Assembly: GCF_030294945.1 (NCBI RefSeq)
Contig: NZ_AP018448.1
Span: forward strand, 7,346,001 to 7,410,000
DNA from: Streptomyces graminofaciens
Lineage (GTDB): Bacteria > Actinomycetota > Actinomycetes > Streptomycetales > Streptomycetaceae
Length of the DNA stretch: 64,000 nt
Direction: 5' to 3'
Each line of letters opens with the position of its first letter. Within the stretch, counting starts at the first letter, position 1. Positions 39,998 to 48,017 of this stretch are shown piece after piece. The notes beneath the pieces were generated by a model. The model worked only from the letters and a program-made list of their open reading frames with translations, made no database searches and had not been told where the DNA came from. The translations under genes and the position numbers were made by a program.

Positions 39998-41224
39998 TCA
40001 CAGGGGGGTTCGGTTGACGACGACCAGAAACGCCCCATAGACGTACGAGAGCCCGGCCAGGGCGCCGACCACCACGGCGGCGTGCCACGGCCGGGCTCTC
40101 GCCGTTCCGGCCAGCGCGGCGGCCGGCGGCAGCAGCAGCGGGAAGGCGGGCAGCAGGAAGCGCGGCTTGGACGCGAAGAACCCGTCGCCGCCGAGCGCGA
40201 TCAGCAGCAGCACGGCGCTGTAGACCAGCAGCGGCAGCGGGGCCCGGTCCAGCAGCAGAAGGGCGAGGAGGACCAGCGCCACGGCCGCGATCACCGTCGT
40301 CATGGCGTACGCGAACCGGGCGTGGTGCAGCAGCAGATGCCGTACGAAGCCCAGGGCGCCCACGCCGAAGTCGAAGCGTGAGCCCCAGCGCCGCTGCACG
40401 GTGAAGTAGCCGTGCAGGGGATCGCCCTGGCGGACGCCGACCCACAGCACGAAGCCGCCCCAGCCCAGCGGCGCGAGCGCGACGCCCGTCCACAGGCTGT
40501 GGGGAACTTTGCGCCCGCGCCGCCGCCACACCTCGTACGCGGCCGCCGCGAGGACCGCCGCCGCCACCGCGATCCCGTTCGGCCGGGCGAGGCCCGCGAG
40601 CGCCGCCAGGGTGCCCGCCCACAGCCAGCGCCCGGTGAGCACGGCGTACAGCGCCCAGGCCGCGCAGGCGGTCAGCACCGGTTCGGTGTAGGCGAGGGAC
40701 AGGATCACCGAGTGCGGCAGCAGGCCCCACAGCAGGACCAGCGCGGTGGCGGTGGCGCGGTCGTGCAGCCGGGCCCCGACGGCGTAGATGCCGCAGGCGG
40801 CCACCGCGGCGGCGGTCCAGGACACCAGCAGCCCCGCCGCGCCCCCGCTCAGCGGCACGATCTCGGTGACGGCCCGCACCAGCCCCGGGTACAGGGGGAA
40901 GAAGGCCAGGTCGCTGGCGAGGATGTGCGGGTACTGCTTGGAGTGCCCGTATCCCTCCGCCGCGATCCGCAGGTACCAGTTCGAGTCCCAGGAGCGCCCG
41001 AGGACAGCCAGCGGACGCTTGCCCATGGCCCGGGCGGTGAGGACCAGCACGAGGGTGCCGGTGAGCCGCGCGGTGAGGAACAGAGCGAGGGCCCACACGG
41101 CGGCGGGCAGCCGGGCGGCCACGGCGGCGGGGGTCGGCCGCCGCCGGGGGCTCTGGTGGGGGACGCCCCCGGCTGCGCCGGAGCCGGCGGTGGTGGGGGC
41201 GACGGTGGTGCTGGGCTGGGTCAC
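39998..41224 (-). CDS. Membrane mannosyltransferase (PIG-V / GT-C-like)
   Basis: 408 residues from GTG 41224. At least ten hydrophobic helices are visible. The catalytic loop after the first helix has GRSWDSNWYLRIAAEGYGHS, the W-D-x-x-W-Y-xx-IA motif of PIG-V-like mannosyltransferases that use polyprenyl-phosphate mannose; AFFPLYPGLVRA follows and HGYFTVQRRWGSRFDF is in a later loop. The N-terminus is a Pro/Thr-rich cytoplasmic tail. It is monocistronic and reads towards the YbjN gene. Substrate in Streptomyces unknown; cell-envelope glycans or glycoproteins are probable. Confidence 0.82.
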   Translation of the reverse strand: MTQPSTTVAPTTAGSGAAGGVPHQSPRRRPTPAAVAARLPAAVWALALFLTARLTGTLVLVLTARAMGKRPLAVLGRSWDSNWYLRIAAEGYGHSKQYPHILASDLAFFPLYPGLVRAVTEIVPLSGGAAGLLVSWTAAAVAACGIYAVGARLHDRATATALVLLWGLLPHSVILSLAYTEPVLTACAAWALYAVLTGRWLWAGTLAALAGLARPNGIAVAAAVLAAAAYEVWRRRGRKVPHSLWTGVALAPLGWGGFVLWVGVRQGDPLHGYFTVQRRWGSRFDFGVGALGFVRHLLLHHARFAYAMTTVIAAVALVLLALLLLDRAPLPLLVYSAVLLLIALGGDGFFASKPRFLLPAFPLLLPPAAALAGTARARPWHAAVVVGALAGLSYVYGAFLVVVNRTPL

Positions 41225-41265
41225 ACCCGAACCATCTGACCCACTAATCCGATTTGCCAGCTTTA

Positions 41266-41283
41266 CACGCCACCGGTGGCGTG
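41266..41283 (-). terminator. 18-bp palindrome between glycosyltransferase and aminotransferase
   Basis: CACGCCACCGGTGGCGTG, perfect palindrome, 30 bases beyond the aminotransferase stop on its strand; likely hairpin terminator. Confidence 0.55.
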
Positions 41284-41312
41284 GATTCCGCCGTTGGGAC
41301 GTGCCCCACGCC

Positions 41313-42542
41313 CTAGAAGGCCCCCTTCAGCCGCTTCGCGGCCTCCTCCAGCACCTCGACCTTCTTGCAGAAGGCGAACCGGACGAAGGGCGCGCCCGCC
41401 TCGCGGTGGTCGTAGAAGACGGCGTTCGGGATGGCGACGACTCCGGCCCGCTCCGGCAGCGCACGGCAGAAGGCGAAGCCGTCGCTCTCGCCGAGGGGGC
41501 GGATGTCGGTGGTGATGAAGTACGTGCCGGCGGTCGTGAACACATCGAACCCGGCGTCCCGCAGCCCCGCCGCCAGCACGTCCCGCTTGACCAGCATGTC
41601 CGCGCGGAAGGCGTCGAAGTAGCTGTCGGGCAGGGAGAGCGCCTCGGCGACGGCGTACTGGAACGGCCCCGAGTTGACGTACGTCAGGAACTGCTTCGCC
41701 GACCGTACGGCCGAGACCAGCCCCGGTGTGCCGGTCACCCAGCCGACCTTCCACCCGGTGAACGAGAAGGTCTTGCCCGCCGAGCCGATGGTGAGCGTCC
41801 GCTCGCGCATCCCGGGGAAGCCGGCCAGCGGCAGATGCTCGGCGTCGTCGAAGACGAGGTGTTCGTAGACCTCGTCGGTCACCACCAGCAGGTCGCGCTC
41901 GACGGCCAGCTCGGCGATCGCGGTCAGCTCCGCACGGGTGAGGACCGTCCCGGTCGGGTTGTGCGGGGTGTTGATCAGCAGCAGCCGGGTGCGGTCGGTG
42001 ACGGCGGCCCGCAGTTCGTCGAGGTCGAGCCGGAAACGTCGACCCGCGACTCCGTCGCGGGGTCCTTCGGACGGCCGTAGCGTGACGGGCACGCGCGTCC
42101 CGCCCGCCATGGCGATGCAGGCCGCGTACGAGTCGTAGTACGGCTCCAGCGCGACGACCTCGTCGCCGGGCTCCAGGAGGGCGAGCAGGGCGGCGGCGAT
42201 GGCCTCCGTGGCCCCGGCCGTCACCAGAACCTCTGTGTCCGGGTCGTACGACAGCCCGTATCGCCGCTGCTGATGCGCGGTGATCGCGGTGCGCAGCTCG
42301 GGGACGCCCGGGCCCGGCGGGTACTGGTTGCCGCGCCCGTCGCGCAGCGCCCGTACGGCGGCCTCGCGGATCTCCTCGGGGCCGTCGGTGTCCGGGAAGC
42401 CCTGGCCGAGGTTGATCGAGCCGGTCCGCACGGCGAGCGCCGACATCTCGGCGAAGATCGTCGTCCCGAACTCGGCGAGCCGGCGGTTGAGCAGGGGGCG
42501 GCCGCTGTCCGGGGCGCTTGCGGTGGAGGTCATGGCCGCCAT
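41313..42542 (-). CDS. Class I/II pyridoxal-phosphate aminotransferase (DapC-like)
   Basis: 409 residues from ATG 42542; ATG 42533 (MTSTAS) is an equally good start. Fold-type I features: SINLGQGFPDTDGPEEIREA, VTAGATEAIAAALLALLEPG, LLLINTPHNPTGTV, VVTDEVYEHLVFDDAEHLPL, the PLP Lys in TIGSAGKTFSFTGWKVGW, and FVRFAFCKK with the substrate Arg near the end. The subfamily covers N-succinyl-diaminopimelate aminotransferase (DapC) and other aspartate/methionine aminotransferases, so substrate is unsure. In S. coelicolor the ortholog carries the phage TG1 integration site (recalled); here it is intact. Confidence 0.88.
   Translation of the reverse strand: MAAMTSTASAPDSGRPLLNRRLAEFGTTIFAEMSALAVRTGSINLGQGFPDTDGPEEIREAAVRALRDGRGNQYPPGPGVPELRTAITAHQQRRYGLSYDPDTEVLVTAGATEAIAAALLALLEPGDEVVALEPYYDSYAACIAMAGGTRVPVTLRPSEGPRDGVAGRRFRLDLDELRAAVTDRTRLLLINTPHNPTGTVLTRAELTAIAELAVERDLLVVTDEVYEHLVFDDAEHLPLAGFPGMRERTLTIGSAGKTFSFTGWKVGWVTGTPGLVSAVRSAKQFLTYVNSGPFQYAVAEALSLPDSYFDAFRADMLVKRDVLAAGLRDAGFDVFTTAGTYFITTDIRPLGESDGFAFCRALPERAGVVAIPNAVFYDHREAGAPFVRFAFCKKVEVLEEAAKRLKGAF
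41742..41792 (-). other. TG1-type attB-like site (unoccupied) in the aminotransferase gene
   Basis: The codons around the PLP lysine read, on the minus strand, GGCAAGACCTTCTCGTTCAC then CGGGTGGAAGGTCGG. From memory this matches the core of attB for the TG1 serine integrase in the Streptomyces dapC-like gene. It is not the site used by the prophage in this window. Confidence 0.5.
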
Positions 42543-42649
42543 CCTGCGCCGAACCTCTGGAGTTCCTCAACTCTGCTTTGAGTGGTGGGACAGCCGGGCA
42601 TCCCCACGTCACGCTAGGCGAGTCCTAGACGACGAGGCGCCCACGGGGG

Positions 42650-42687
42650 GTCGTCTCGGGGGGATCGTCCGAAAGGAGGATGACGCC
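42650..42687 (+). promoter_or_regulatory. Repeated leader of the Cys/Ser/Gly-tail genes (copy 1)
   Basis: TCGTCTCGGGGGGATCGTCC then GAAAGGAGGATGACGCC before ATG 42688. Related leaders precede 43401 (CGCTTCGGGGGAAACCCAGG, then CTCGGAAAGAGG) and 43747 (CGCTTCGGGGGGACTTCCCA, then TCGGAAAGAG), all ending GACGCC-ATG. A fourth partial copy without a gene is near 44375. Confidence 0.6.
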
Positions 42688-42954
42688 ATGTTCGAGCTCG
42701 GCATCATCCTGGCAGTCGTCTGTATCGCACTGATCGTGGTGTTCGCCGTCCTCGTGAACGGGGCGGGCAACCGGCGGCGCCGGAGGCGCAGCTGGTGGGC
42801 CGACGGGGGCGGGTCCTCGTCGGGATCCTCGGGATCGGCCGGTTCCTCCTCCTCGTGCGGCGGCGGCGGTTCGGGTTGCGCGGGCAGCTCGGGTTGCGGC
42901 GGCAGCTCGGGTTGCGGGGGCGGCGGCGGAGGATGCGGCGGCGGGGGCAGCTGA
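42688..42954 (+). CDS. One-helix membrane protein with Cys/Ser/Gly-rich tail (paralog 1)
   Basis: 88 residues from ATG 42688, GAAAGGAGG upstream. The plan is: membrane helix LGIILAVVCIALIVVFAVLV, basic stretch NRRRRRRSWWADG, then a tail of only Gly, Ser, Cys and Ala (SSSCGGGGSGCAGSSGCGG). There are six Cys in the tail, spaced by 4-7 residues. The tail would lie in the cytoplasm if the basic stretch follows the positive-inside rule. It is first of four tandem genes with the same build. No characterised family known to me. Confidence 0.7.
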   Translation: MFELGIILAVVCIALIVVFAVLVNGAGNRRRRRRSWWADGGGSSSGSSGSAGSSSSCGGGGSGCAGSSGCGGSSGCGGGGGGCGGGGS

Positions 42955-42990
42955 GCACGGGCCCCTCGGCCACGAGAAGGGGGCGATGTC

Positions 42991-43284
42991 ATGCGCACGA
43001 TCGGCATGATCATCGGGTGCGTGATCATCCTGGCGGGCGTCCTGGCCGTGGTGGCGGTGGCGGTCTGGAGCGTCCGTCAGGCCAGGGAGGCCAGGGAGGC
43101 CAGGGAGGCCAGGGAGGCCAGGGCGAACGGCCCGGCGCCGGGGCTGGGGAGGCCCGGCCGACGCCGGTCCGGGCGCCTCCGGTGGTCGGACGTCTTCGAC
43201 CACCTGTCGCGGGCCGCCTCGTCGTACGACAGCTCGGGCGGAGGCTCGGGCGACAGCGGCGGAGGCGGCGGCGGAAGCAGCTGA
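42991..43284 (+). CDS. One-helix membrane protein with Ser/Gly tail (paralog 2, no Cys tail)
   Basis: 97 residues from ATG 42991 (GAAGGGGGCGATGTC upstream). The helix GMIIGCVIILAGVLAVVAVA is followed by five near-identical Ala-Arg-Glu units (tandem 9-bp repeats at 43081-43123), a basic linker GRPGRRRSGRLRWSDVFDHL, and a tail SSYDSSGGGSGDSGGGGGG. It keeps the build of its neighbours, but the tail has lost Cys and gained Asp. The repeat tract may vary in length between strains. Confidence 0.68.
   Translation: MRTIGMIIGCVIILAGVLAVVAVAVWSVRQAREAREAREAREARANGPAPGLGRPGRRRSGRLRWSDVFDHLSRAASSYDSSGGGSGDSGGGGGGSS
43081..43123 (+). repeat. Tandem 9-bp repeats in paralog 2
   Basis: GCCAGGGAG is repeated four times in full (43081-43116) plus GCCAGGG, encoding an Ala-Arg-Glu repeat that extends the juxtamembrane helix. 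Confidence 0.9.
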
Positions 43285-43400
43285 TCCGCGCTGCTCCGCC
43301 CGGCCGCGCGGCACATGAGTACGTGATCGATTGAGTGAGGCGCGTCCGTGGTGGCCGCTTCGGGGGAAACCCAGGTAACTCGGAAAGAGGTGGTGACGCC

Positions 43401-43643
43401 ATGGAGAGCATCGTCATCGGCATGTTGGTGGTCGTCTTGGTGGTCGTCGTGTTCGGCAGCGCCGTCGCGGCGTTCGTCCACAACTTCCGCCAGGGCTGGA
43501 ACGGCGCGCCGAGTTCGCGTCGCAGCTCCGGGCGGAGCCGGAGCAGCAGCTGGTGGGCGTCGGACGACGGCGGGTCCTCGTCCGACAGCGGCTGGGGCTG
43601 TGGCGGCGGGTCGTCCTGCGGGGGCGGCGGGGGCGGCGACTGA
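43401..43643 (+). CDS. One-helix membrane protein with Cys/Ser/Gly-rich tail (paralog 3)
   Basis: 80 residues from ATG 43401. Helix SIVIGMLVVVLVVVVFGSAV, then FVHNFRQGWNGAPSSRRSSG, the recurrent SSSWWASDDGGSSSDSGWG (compare RRRSWWADGGGSSSG in paralog 1) and a short CGGGSSCGGGG tail with two Cys. The GW and WW aromatic pair before the Asp/Gly stretch is shared by paralogs 1, 3 and, as SWWVLGG, 4. The leader GGAAAGAGGTGGTGACGCC is shared too. Confidence 0.7.
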   Translation: MESIVIGMLVVVLVVVVFGSAVAAFVHNFRQGWNGAPSSRRSSGRSRSSSWWASDDGGSSSDSGWGCGGGSSCGGGGGGD

Positions 43644-43746
43644 CGCCGACCTGGCGTTTCGTGGAACGAGGCACCCAATAAGGGGTCGCTTCGGGGGGAC
43701 TTCCCAAAGATCGGAAAGAGATTCAGAAGGAAAGGGGGGCGACGCC

Positions 43747-44199
43747 ATGAACGCATTCGTGGTGATCGGCATCATCCTGGCGATCGTCTGCGTCGTAGTG
43801 GCGGTGGCCGTCTGGGACGTCCGGCGGACCCGCGCGAACGCCCTGCGGATGGCGGGGGGCCGTCGAGTGTCGAGCGGACACAGCTTCGGCAGCGGCCATG
43901 TTCGTCGTGTCAGCAGAGTCGATGCGGCGGGCAACGTCACCACGGACAGTTGGTGGGTGCTCGGCGGCACGCCGACCGTGTGGGACGGCGGATCGTCCGG
44001 CTCGTCGAACGACGACGGAGGCCACCATGGGCACGGGCATGGGCACGGGCACGGATCGTCCTGCGGCGGCAGCTCGTCCTCGTGCGGCGGCAGCTCGTCG
44101 TCCTGTGGGAGCAGCTCGTCGTCGTGCGGGAGCAGTTCGTCCTCGTGCGGCAGCAGCTCGTCCTGTGGCGGGGGCTCCTCCTGCGGTTCGAGCAGCTGA
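43747..44199 (+). CDS. One-helix membrane protein with long SSSSC repeats and His-Gly tract (paralog 4)
   Basis: 150 residues from ATG 43747, GGAAAGGGGGGCG upstream. Helix VVIGIILAIVCVVVAVAVWD, a soluble stretch with GHVRRVSRVDAAGNVTTDSW and WVLGGTPTVWDGGSSG, then GGHHGHGHGHGHG, and a tail of eight SSC/SSSSC units (e.g. CGSSSSSCGSSSSSCG). His-Gly plus regularly spaced Cys could bind metal ions; the alternating Ser/Cys could also be a modification substrate. No modifying enzyme gene lies adjacent. Longest of the four. Confidence 0.7.
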   Translation: MNAFVVIGIILAIVCVVVAVAVWDVRRTRANALRMAGGRRVSSGHSFGSGHVRRVSRVDAAGNVTTDSWWVLGGTPTVWDGGSSGSSNDDGGHHGHGHGHGHGSSCGGSSSSCGGSSSSCGSSSSSCGSSSSSCGSSSSCGGGSSCGSSS

Positions 44200-44629
44200 C
44201 GCGGAGGAGAGGACGCGGCGGGCGCCCGATCGCGAACCCCTGGGCACGCCGGGAGGGCTCGGTTGTCCGGTGGGCGCCCCCGCCGATCCGTACGCCCGGT
44301 CCGACAGGCGTGTGAGGAGCGCATCGGGGCTGGGAGCGTACGCCTGGTTGAACAGTTGAGCTGGGCAGCCCTCGGGGGGATGGAAACCCAGTCAAGTTGG
44401 GTAAAAACGCTGTGGTGGCGCCACAGTTCATGATTCCCTATAAATCGCCGACACAGCCCCCGGACGTCCCTCCCGGCAGGCCTGTACCGGACTGACCGGG
44501 CCAACTTGGCCGGCTCGGCCAGCTGGACGTCGTCCTCACCCGGCCTGGCCGACCGGGCCACTCTCCCGGTGCCGACGGGGCGCGCCGGACCACTCCTCTT
44601 TCTTCTTTGCGTGCTAGCGGAGCCGACCC
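44200..44629. other. 430-base intergenic region with leader-like remnant and terminator
   Basis: It holds a gene-less relative of the leader (CTCGGGGGGATGGAAACCCA near 44375) and a small hairpin CTGTGG/CCACAG at 44410-44426 followed by TTCATGATTC. Downstream TATAAAT (44440-44446) may belong to the promoter of the DUF2617 gene. No convincing coding frame. Confidence 0.45.
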
Positions 44630-45151
44630 ATGCTCACGACCCTGAACACCGCCTACACCGACACGCGCGCGGCCGACCTCGCCTGGGCCCTGGGCCGCGA
44701 ACCGCTGCCCGCGCTCGCCACGCTCGACCTGGAACTCACCGGGGCGAAGCTGCAGTTGAGACTGCTCGGCGCGTCCCACCAGGTGCTGCTCGACGAGGAG
44801 CGGGGCAGCCACTGTTCGGAGACGGTCGCGTGCATCCCCGGTTCCAGCACACCCCTCCCGCTCGGCGTCGCCAAGCGAGTGGACGACTGGGAGTACGAGT
44901 TCGCGGCACGCGTCGAGGTCCTGTCACCCGGCTCCTTCGCAGGCCGCGCCCAGGAGTTGCTGGCCCTCGTCTCCGACCACCCCCACGGCCTCGCCGGCGT
45001 CTTCCCCGGCAGCCCCCACGCCTTCACGGCGATGCTCGCCCAACGACACGAGGGCCAGGTGCACTGGCGTACGTGGCACGCGTACCCCCAGGACGGCCAG
45101 TTGGTGGCCACGCGGACGCGGGTGGGGGTACGGGTGCCTGCGGCGCTTTGA
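44630..45151 (+). CDS. DUF2617 family protein
   Basis: 173 residues from ATG 44630. The sequence runs LDLELTGAKLQLRLLGASHQ, VLLDEERGSHCSETVACIPG, VDDWEYEFAARVEVLSPGSF and GVFPGSPHAFTAMLAQRHEG...VHWRTWHAYPQDGQLVATRT. This is the complete DUF2617 pattern, a single-domain family restricted to actinobacteria and of unknown function. In Streptomyces it is regularly next to the membrane spermidine-synthase-like gene, as here (207 bases apart), suggesting joint action. Confidence 0.85.
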   Translation: MLTTLNTAYTDTRAADLAWALGREPLPALATLDLELTGAKLQLRLLGASHQVLLDEERGSHCSETVACIPGSSTPLPLGVAKRVDDWEYEFAARVEVLSPGSFAGRAQELLALVSDHPHGLAGVFPGSPHAFTAMLAQRHEGQVHWRTWHAYPQDGQLVATRTRVGVRVPAAL

Positions 45152-45358
45152 GGAGAGGTGTCTACGGAGACTGTGCGACTGCGGGGACGGGCAGGGTCGG
45201 CGGGGGCGAAAATCCCGACGGCACCCACCTGCGGCACACCACGCCTCACACCACTCCTACGTGGGGGCCGGGGCCCATCTGATGGATCTCACCGGCGTCG
45301 CGGTAACACTCGTGTGGGTGACCCGGCCGAGCGCAGGCGTGACGATACGGTGCCAGGC

Positions 45359-46990
45359 GTGATCGAACCGCACGCCCCCGCACCCCCCGGTGCCCCCCCA
45401 CCCTGGCGCACCCGAGGCGCCCCGGGCGGCGGCCAGGCGTGGCTCCCGGTCCGCCCCGGCGTGGCCCGTTTCCTCGTCCTCGCCGGCGTATTCGTCTGCG
45501 CGGCCTGCGGACTCGTGTACGAACTCGAACTCGTCGCCCTCGCCTCGTACTTGATCGGCGACTCGGTCACCCAGGCCTCCGTCGTCCTCTCCGTCATGGT
45601 CTTCGCGATGGGCATCGGGTCCCTCGCCGCCAAACGCCTGCGCCCCCGCGCGGCGCTCGGCTTCGGCGCCATCGAGGCCGCCCTCGCCCTCATCGGCGGC
45701 TGCAGCGCGCTCGCCCTGTACGCGGCGTTCGCGTGGACCGGCGACTGGGGCGGCATGTGGGCGAGCGGCTCGCGCTACCTCCTGGTCGCCTTCTCCCTGG
45801 CCATCGGCCTGCTGATCGGCGCCGAGGTCCCGCTGCTCATGGAGCTGATCCAGCGCATCCGCAGACAGGACCCGGCCGGCATGGTCGCGGACCTCTTCGC
45901 CGCCGACTACGTGGGCGCCCTGGTCGGCGGCCTGGCCTTCCCCTTCCTCCTGCTGCCCTGGCTCGGCCAGCTCACCGGCGCCCTGCTCACCGGCACGGTC
46001 AACGCGCTGGTCGGCGGCGCCCTCGTACTCGGCCTCTTCCACCGGGACCTGAGCCGCCGCTCCCGCCTGCTGCTCGTCCTCACCAACCTCACGGTCCTCG
46101 GCCTCCTCGCCGCCGCTGCCGTACAGGTCGACGACTTCGAACGGGCCGCCCGCCGCGCGGTCTACGGCAGGGACGTCCGTGTGGCGCTCCACACCGGTAT
46201 CCAGGAGGTCGTCCTCACCGGCGGCACCGACGGCCGCCCCCTCTCCCTCTTCCTCGATGGCAGGCTGCGCATCAGCGGCCGCGACGAACACCGCTACCGC
46301 CGCGCCCTCGTCCACCCCGCCATGGCCGGAGGCCCGCACGCCCGGGTACTCGTCCTCGGCGGCGGAGACGGCCTCGCCGCCCGCGAGGTGCTCCGCCACG
46401 AGGGCGTACACCGGGTGGACGTCGTCGAGATCGACCCGGGTGTCGTACGCCTGGCCCGCGAGGACCCGGCCCTGTCCCGCCTGAACGGCCACGCCTACGA
46501 CGACGACCGGGTGCGCGTCATCACCGCCGACTCCTTCGCCTGGCTGCGCCACGTAGGCCCGCGGGCGGCGTACGACGTCGTCATCTGCGACCTCCCCGAC
46601 CCCGGCATCACGGCGAGCACCAAGCTCTACTCCCAGGAGTTCTACGGCCTGGCCGCCACGGTCCTGGCCGACGAGGGCCGCCTGGTCGTCCACGCGGGCC
46701 CGCTGTCCAGCCGCCACCATGTCTTCTGGACGGTCGACGCCACGCTGCGCGCCGCCGGCCTGCGCACCGCCCCGTACCGCATCGGCACCCGCGCCCCCGG
46801 CTTCGTCGCCGGCCCCGACCGCACCGCCGACACGACGACCGGCGCACCGCAGGACTGGGGGTTCGTCCTCGCGGGGCCGGGGGGCAGCGCCGTGGGCGTG
46901 GCGGGCGTGCCGGGAGTGGTGGGCATCGAGGCCGACCGCGTGACCGGACTGCCGCCGTCGACACTGGTCCATCCCCGGTACGCCGACTGA
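45359..46990 (+). CDS. Membrane-bound spermidine-synthase-like protein
   Basis: About 543 residues from GTG 45359 (GTG 45350 is equally possible; no strong ribosome binding site at either). The N-terminal half has seven or eight hydrophobic helices ([40 protein letters not shown]). The C-terminal half is a Rossmann methyltransferase-like domain of the polyamine synthase type: [65 protein letters not shown]. Aminopropyl transfer needs the D in ICDLPDP and upstream residues, which are present, but membrane-linked members may have other substrates. Confidence 0.85.
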   Translation: MIEPHAPAPPGAPPPWRTRGAPGGGQAWLPVRPGVARFLVLAGVFVCAACGLVYELELVALASYLIGDSVTQASVVLSVMVFAMGIGSLAAKRLRPRAALGFGAIEAALALIGGCSALALYAAFAWTGDWGGMWASGSRYLLVAFSLAIGLLIGAEVPLLMELIQRIRRQDPAGMVADLFAADYVGALVGGLAFPFLLLPWLGQLTGALLTGTVNALVGGALVLGLFHRDLSRRSRLLLVLTNLTVLGLLAAAAVQVDDFERAARRAVYGRDVRVALHTGIQEVVLTGGTDGRPLSLFLDGRLRISGRDEHRYRRALVHPAMAGGPHARVLVLGGGDGLAAREVLRHEGVHRVDVVEIDPGVVRLAREDPALSRLNGHAYDDDRVRVITADSFAWLRHVGPRAAYDVVICDLPDPGITASTKLYSQEFYGLAATVLADEGRLVVHAGPLSSRHHVFWTVDATLRAAGLRTAPYRIGTRAPGFVAGPDRTADTTTGAPQDWGFVLAGPGGSAVGVAGVPGVVGIEADRVTGLPPSTLVHPRYAD

Positions 46991-47058
46991 GCCCGAGTGG
47001 TGGCGAAAGCGCGCATGTACGGGTGCGGGGTGCCAACCGCTGGGTAGGCTCGACTGCC

Positions 47059-47946
47059 ATGGAGCATGAGGTGTTCGTTCCGGTTCCCGTCGGCCGCCTC
47101 CGGGAGGCGCTGTCCGACCCCGAGCGGGTGGCCCGAGCGGTCCCCGGGCTCCAACAGGACGCGGGCACCCCACCGGTCGCCGGCCGCCTGAAGGTACGCG
47201 TCTCCGGCCACACCATCACCTACCGCGGCACGCTGCGGGTGACGGGCCTGGACGACGGCTCGTACGCGATCGAGGGCGACGCGACGGAGGCGCGCGGCAC
47301 CGGCTCGGTGAAGGCGGCGCTGACGGTACGGCTGACGTCGGAGGCCGAGGGCACGACGGTGTCCTTCGAGGGCGCGGCGACGGCGGACGGCCGGGTGACC
47401 GAACTGCCGGCGGAGGCGGTGACGGGGGCGGTGACACGGCTGCTGAGCCGCTTCGCGGAGAACCTGGGGGCCGGGGCGGAGGAGGCCCAGGCGGCCGAGC
47501 CGGTCGAGCCGGTCGAGCCGGTCGAGCCGGTCGAGTCGGTCGATGAGGCGGAGACCGTCGATGAGGCGGAGGCCGTCGCCGCGGACGAACCCGGCCCCGA
47601 GGCGGAGACCGCGCCCGAGCCCGAGGTCGCCGAAGAAGCGGGGGACGCGGAGCCCTCAACCCCCCTCCACGAGGCGGAGGTTCCCCCCTCCGCCCTGGAC
47701 CCCTTCGCGGACGACGACTTCACCGCCGCCGGTGAGCCGCCCGCCGAGGCCGCGCACGCGCGCCGCACGATGATCGGGCGCAGCGCGGAGGAGGTTGACC
47801 ACGCCCCGCCGCGCGGCCGCTACGCCCCGATCCCGGCCCCCGAGTCCGTCGTCGCCAACACGGCCCTGCGCTGGGCGGCTCCGGCGGCGGCCCTCGTCCT
47901 GGCCTCGGCCATCGTCGTGGGGCGGGCCTGGCGTCGGCGCCGCTGA
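47059..47946 (+). CDS. CoxG/SRPBCC-domain protein with C-terminal membrane anchor
   Basis: 295 residues from ATG 47059. Residues 1-145 form an SRPBCC lipid/ligand pocket of the CoxG type (MEHEVFVPVPVGRLREALSD, VARAVPGLQQDAGTPPVAGR, LKVRVSGHTITYRGTLRVTG). An acidic linker with EPV repeats (9-bp repeats around 47495-47541) spans about 150-265, and a single helix ALRWAAPAAALVLASAIVVG ends with Arg-rich residues. CoxG proteins help insert molybdenum enzymes; here no such enzyme is nearby, so that role is not supported. Confidence 0.78.
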   Translation: MEHEVFVPVPVGRLREALSDPERVARAVPGLQQDAGTPPVAGRLKVRVSGHTITYRGTLRVTGLDDGSYAIEGDATEARGTGSVKAALTVRLTSEAEGTTVSFEGAATADGRVTELPAEAVTGAVTRLLSRFAENLGAGAEEAQAAEPVEPVEPVEPVESVDEAETVDEAEAVAADEPGPEAETAPEPEVAEEAGDAEPSTPLHEAEVPPSALDPFADDDFTAAGEPPAEAAHARRTMIGRSAEEVDHAPPRGRYAPIPAPESVVANTALRWAAPAAALVLASAIVVGRAWRRRR

Positions 47947-48017
47947 ACGCAGGCTCCGGGCCCACCAACGCGGCGTACCCGAAGAGCCCCCGGCCGTACG
48001 CCCAGTAGGGTCGCCCC

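Noticed and set aside
42800..42953. Short Gly/Ser/Cys-codon tract as microsatellite or CRISPR-like array
   Set aside because: No constant repeat length or spacers; it is the coding tail of a small protein.
45257..47173. 638-codon open frame antisense to the spermidine-synthase-like gene
   Set aside because: Covers a clear plus-strand gene; sequence is unstructured Gly/Ala/Glu-rich as in other shadows.
47059..47946. CO dehydrogenase maturation role for the CoxG-like protein
   Set aside because: No molybdenum hydroxylase genes are nearby; the fold alone does not support it.
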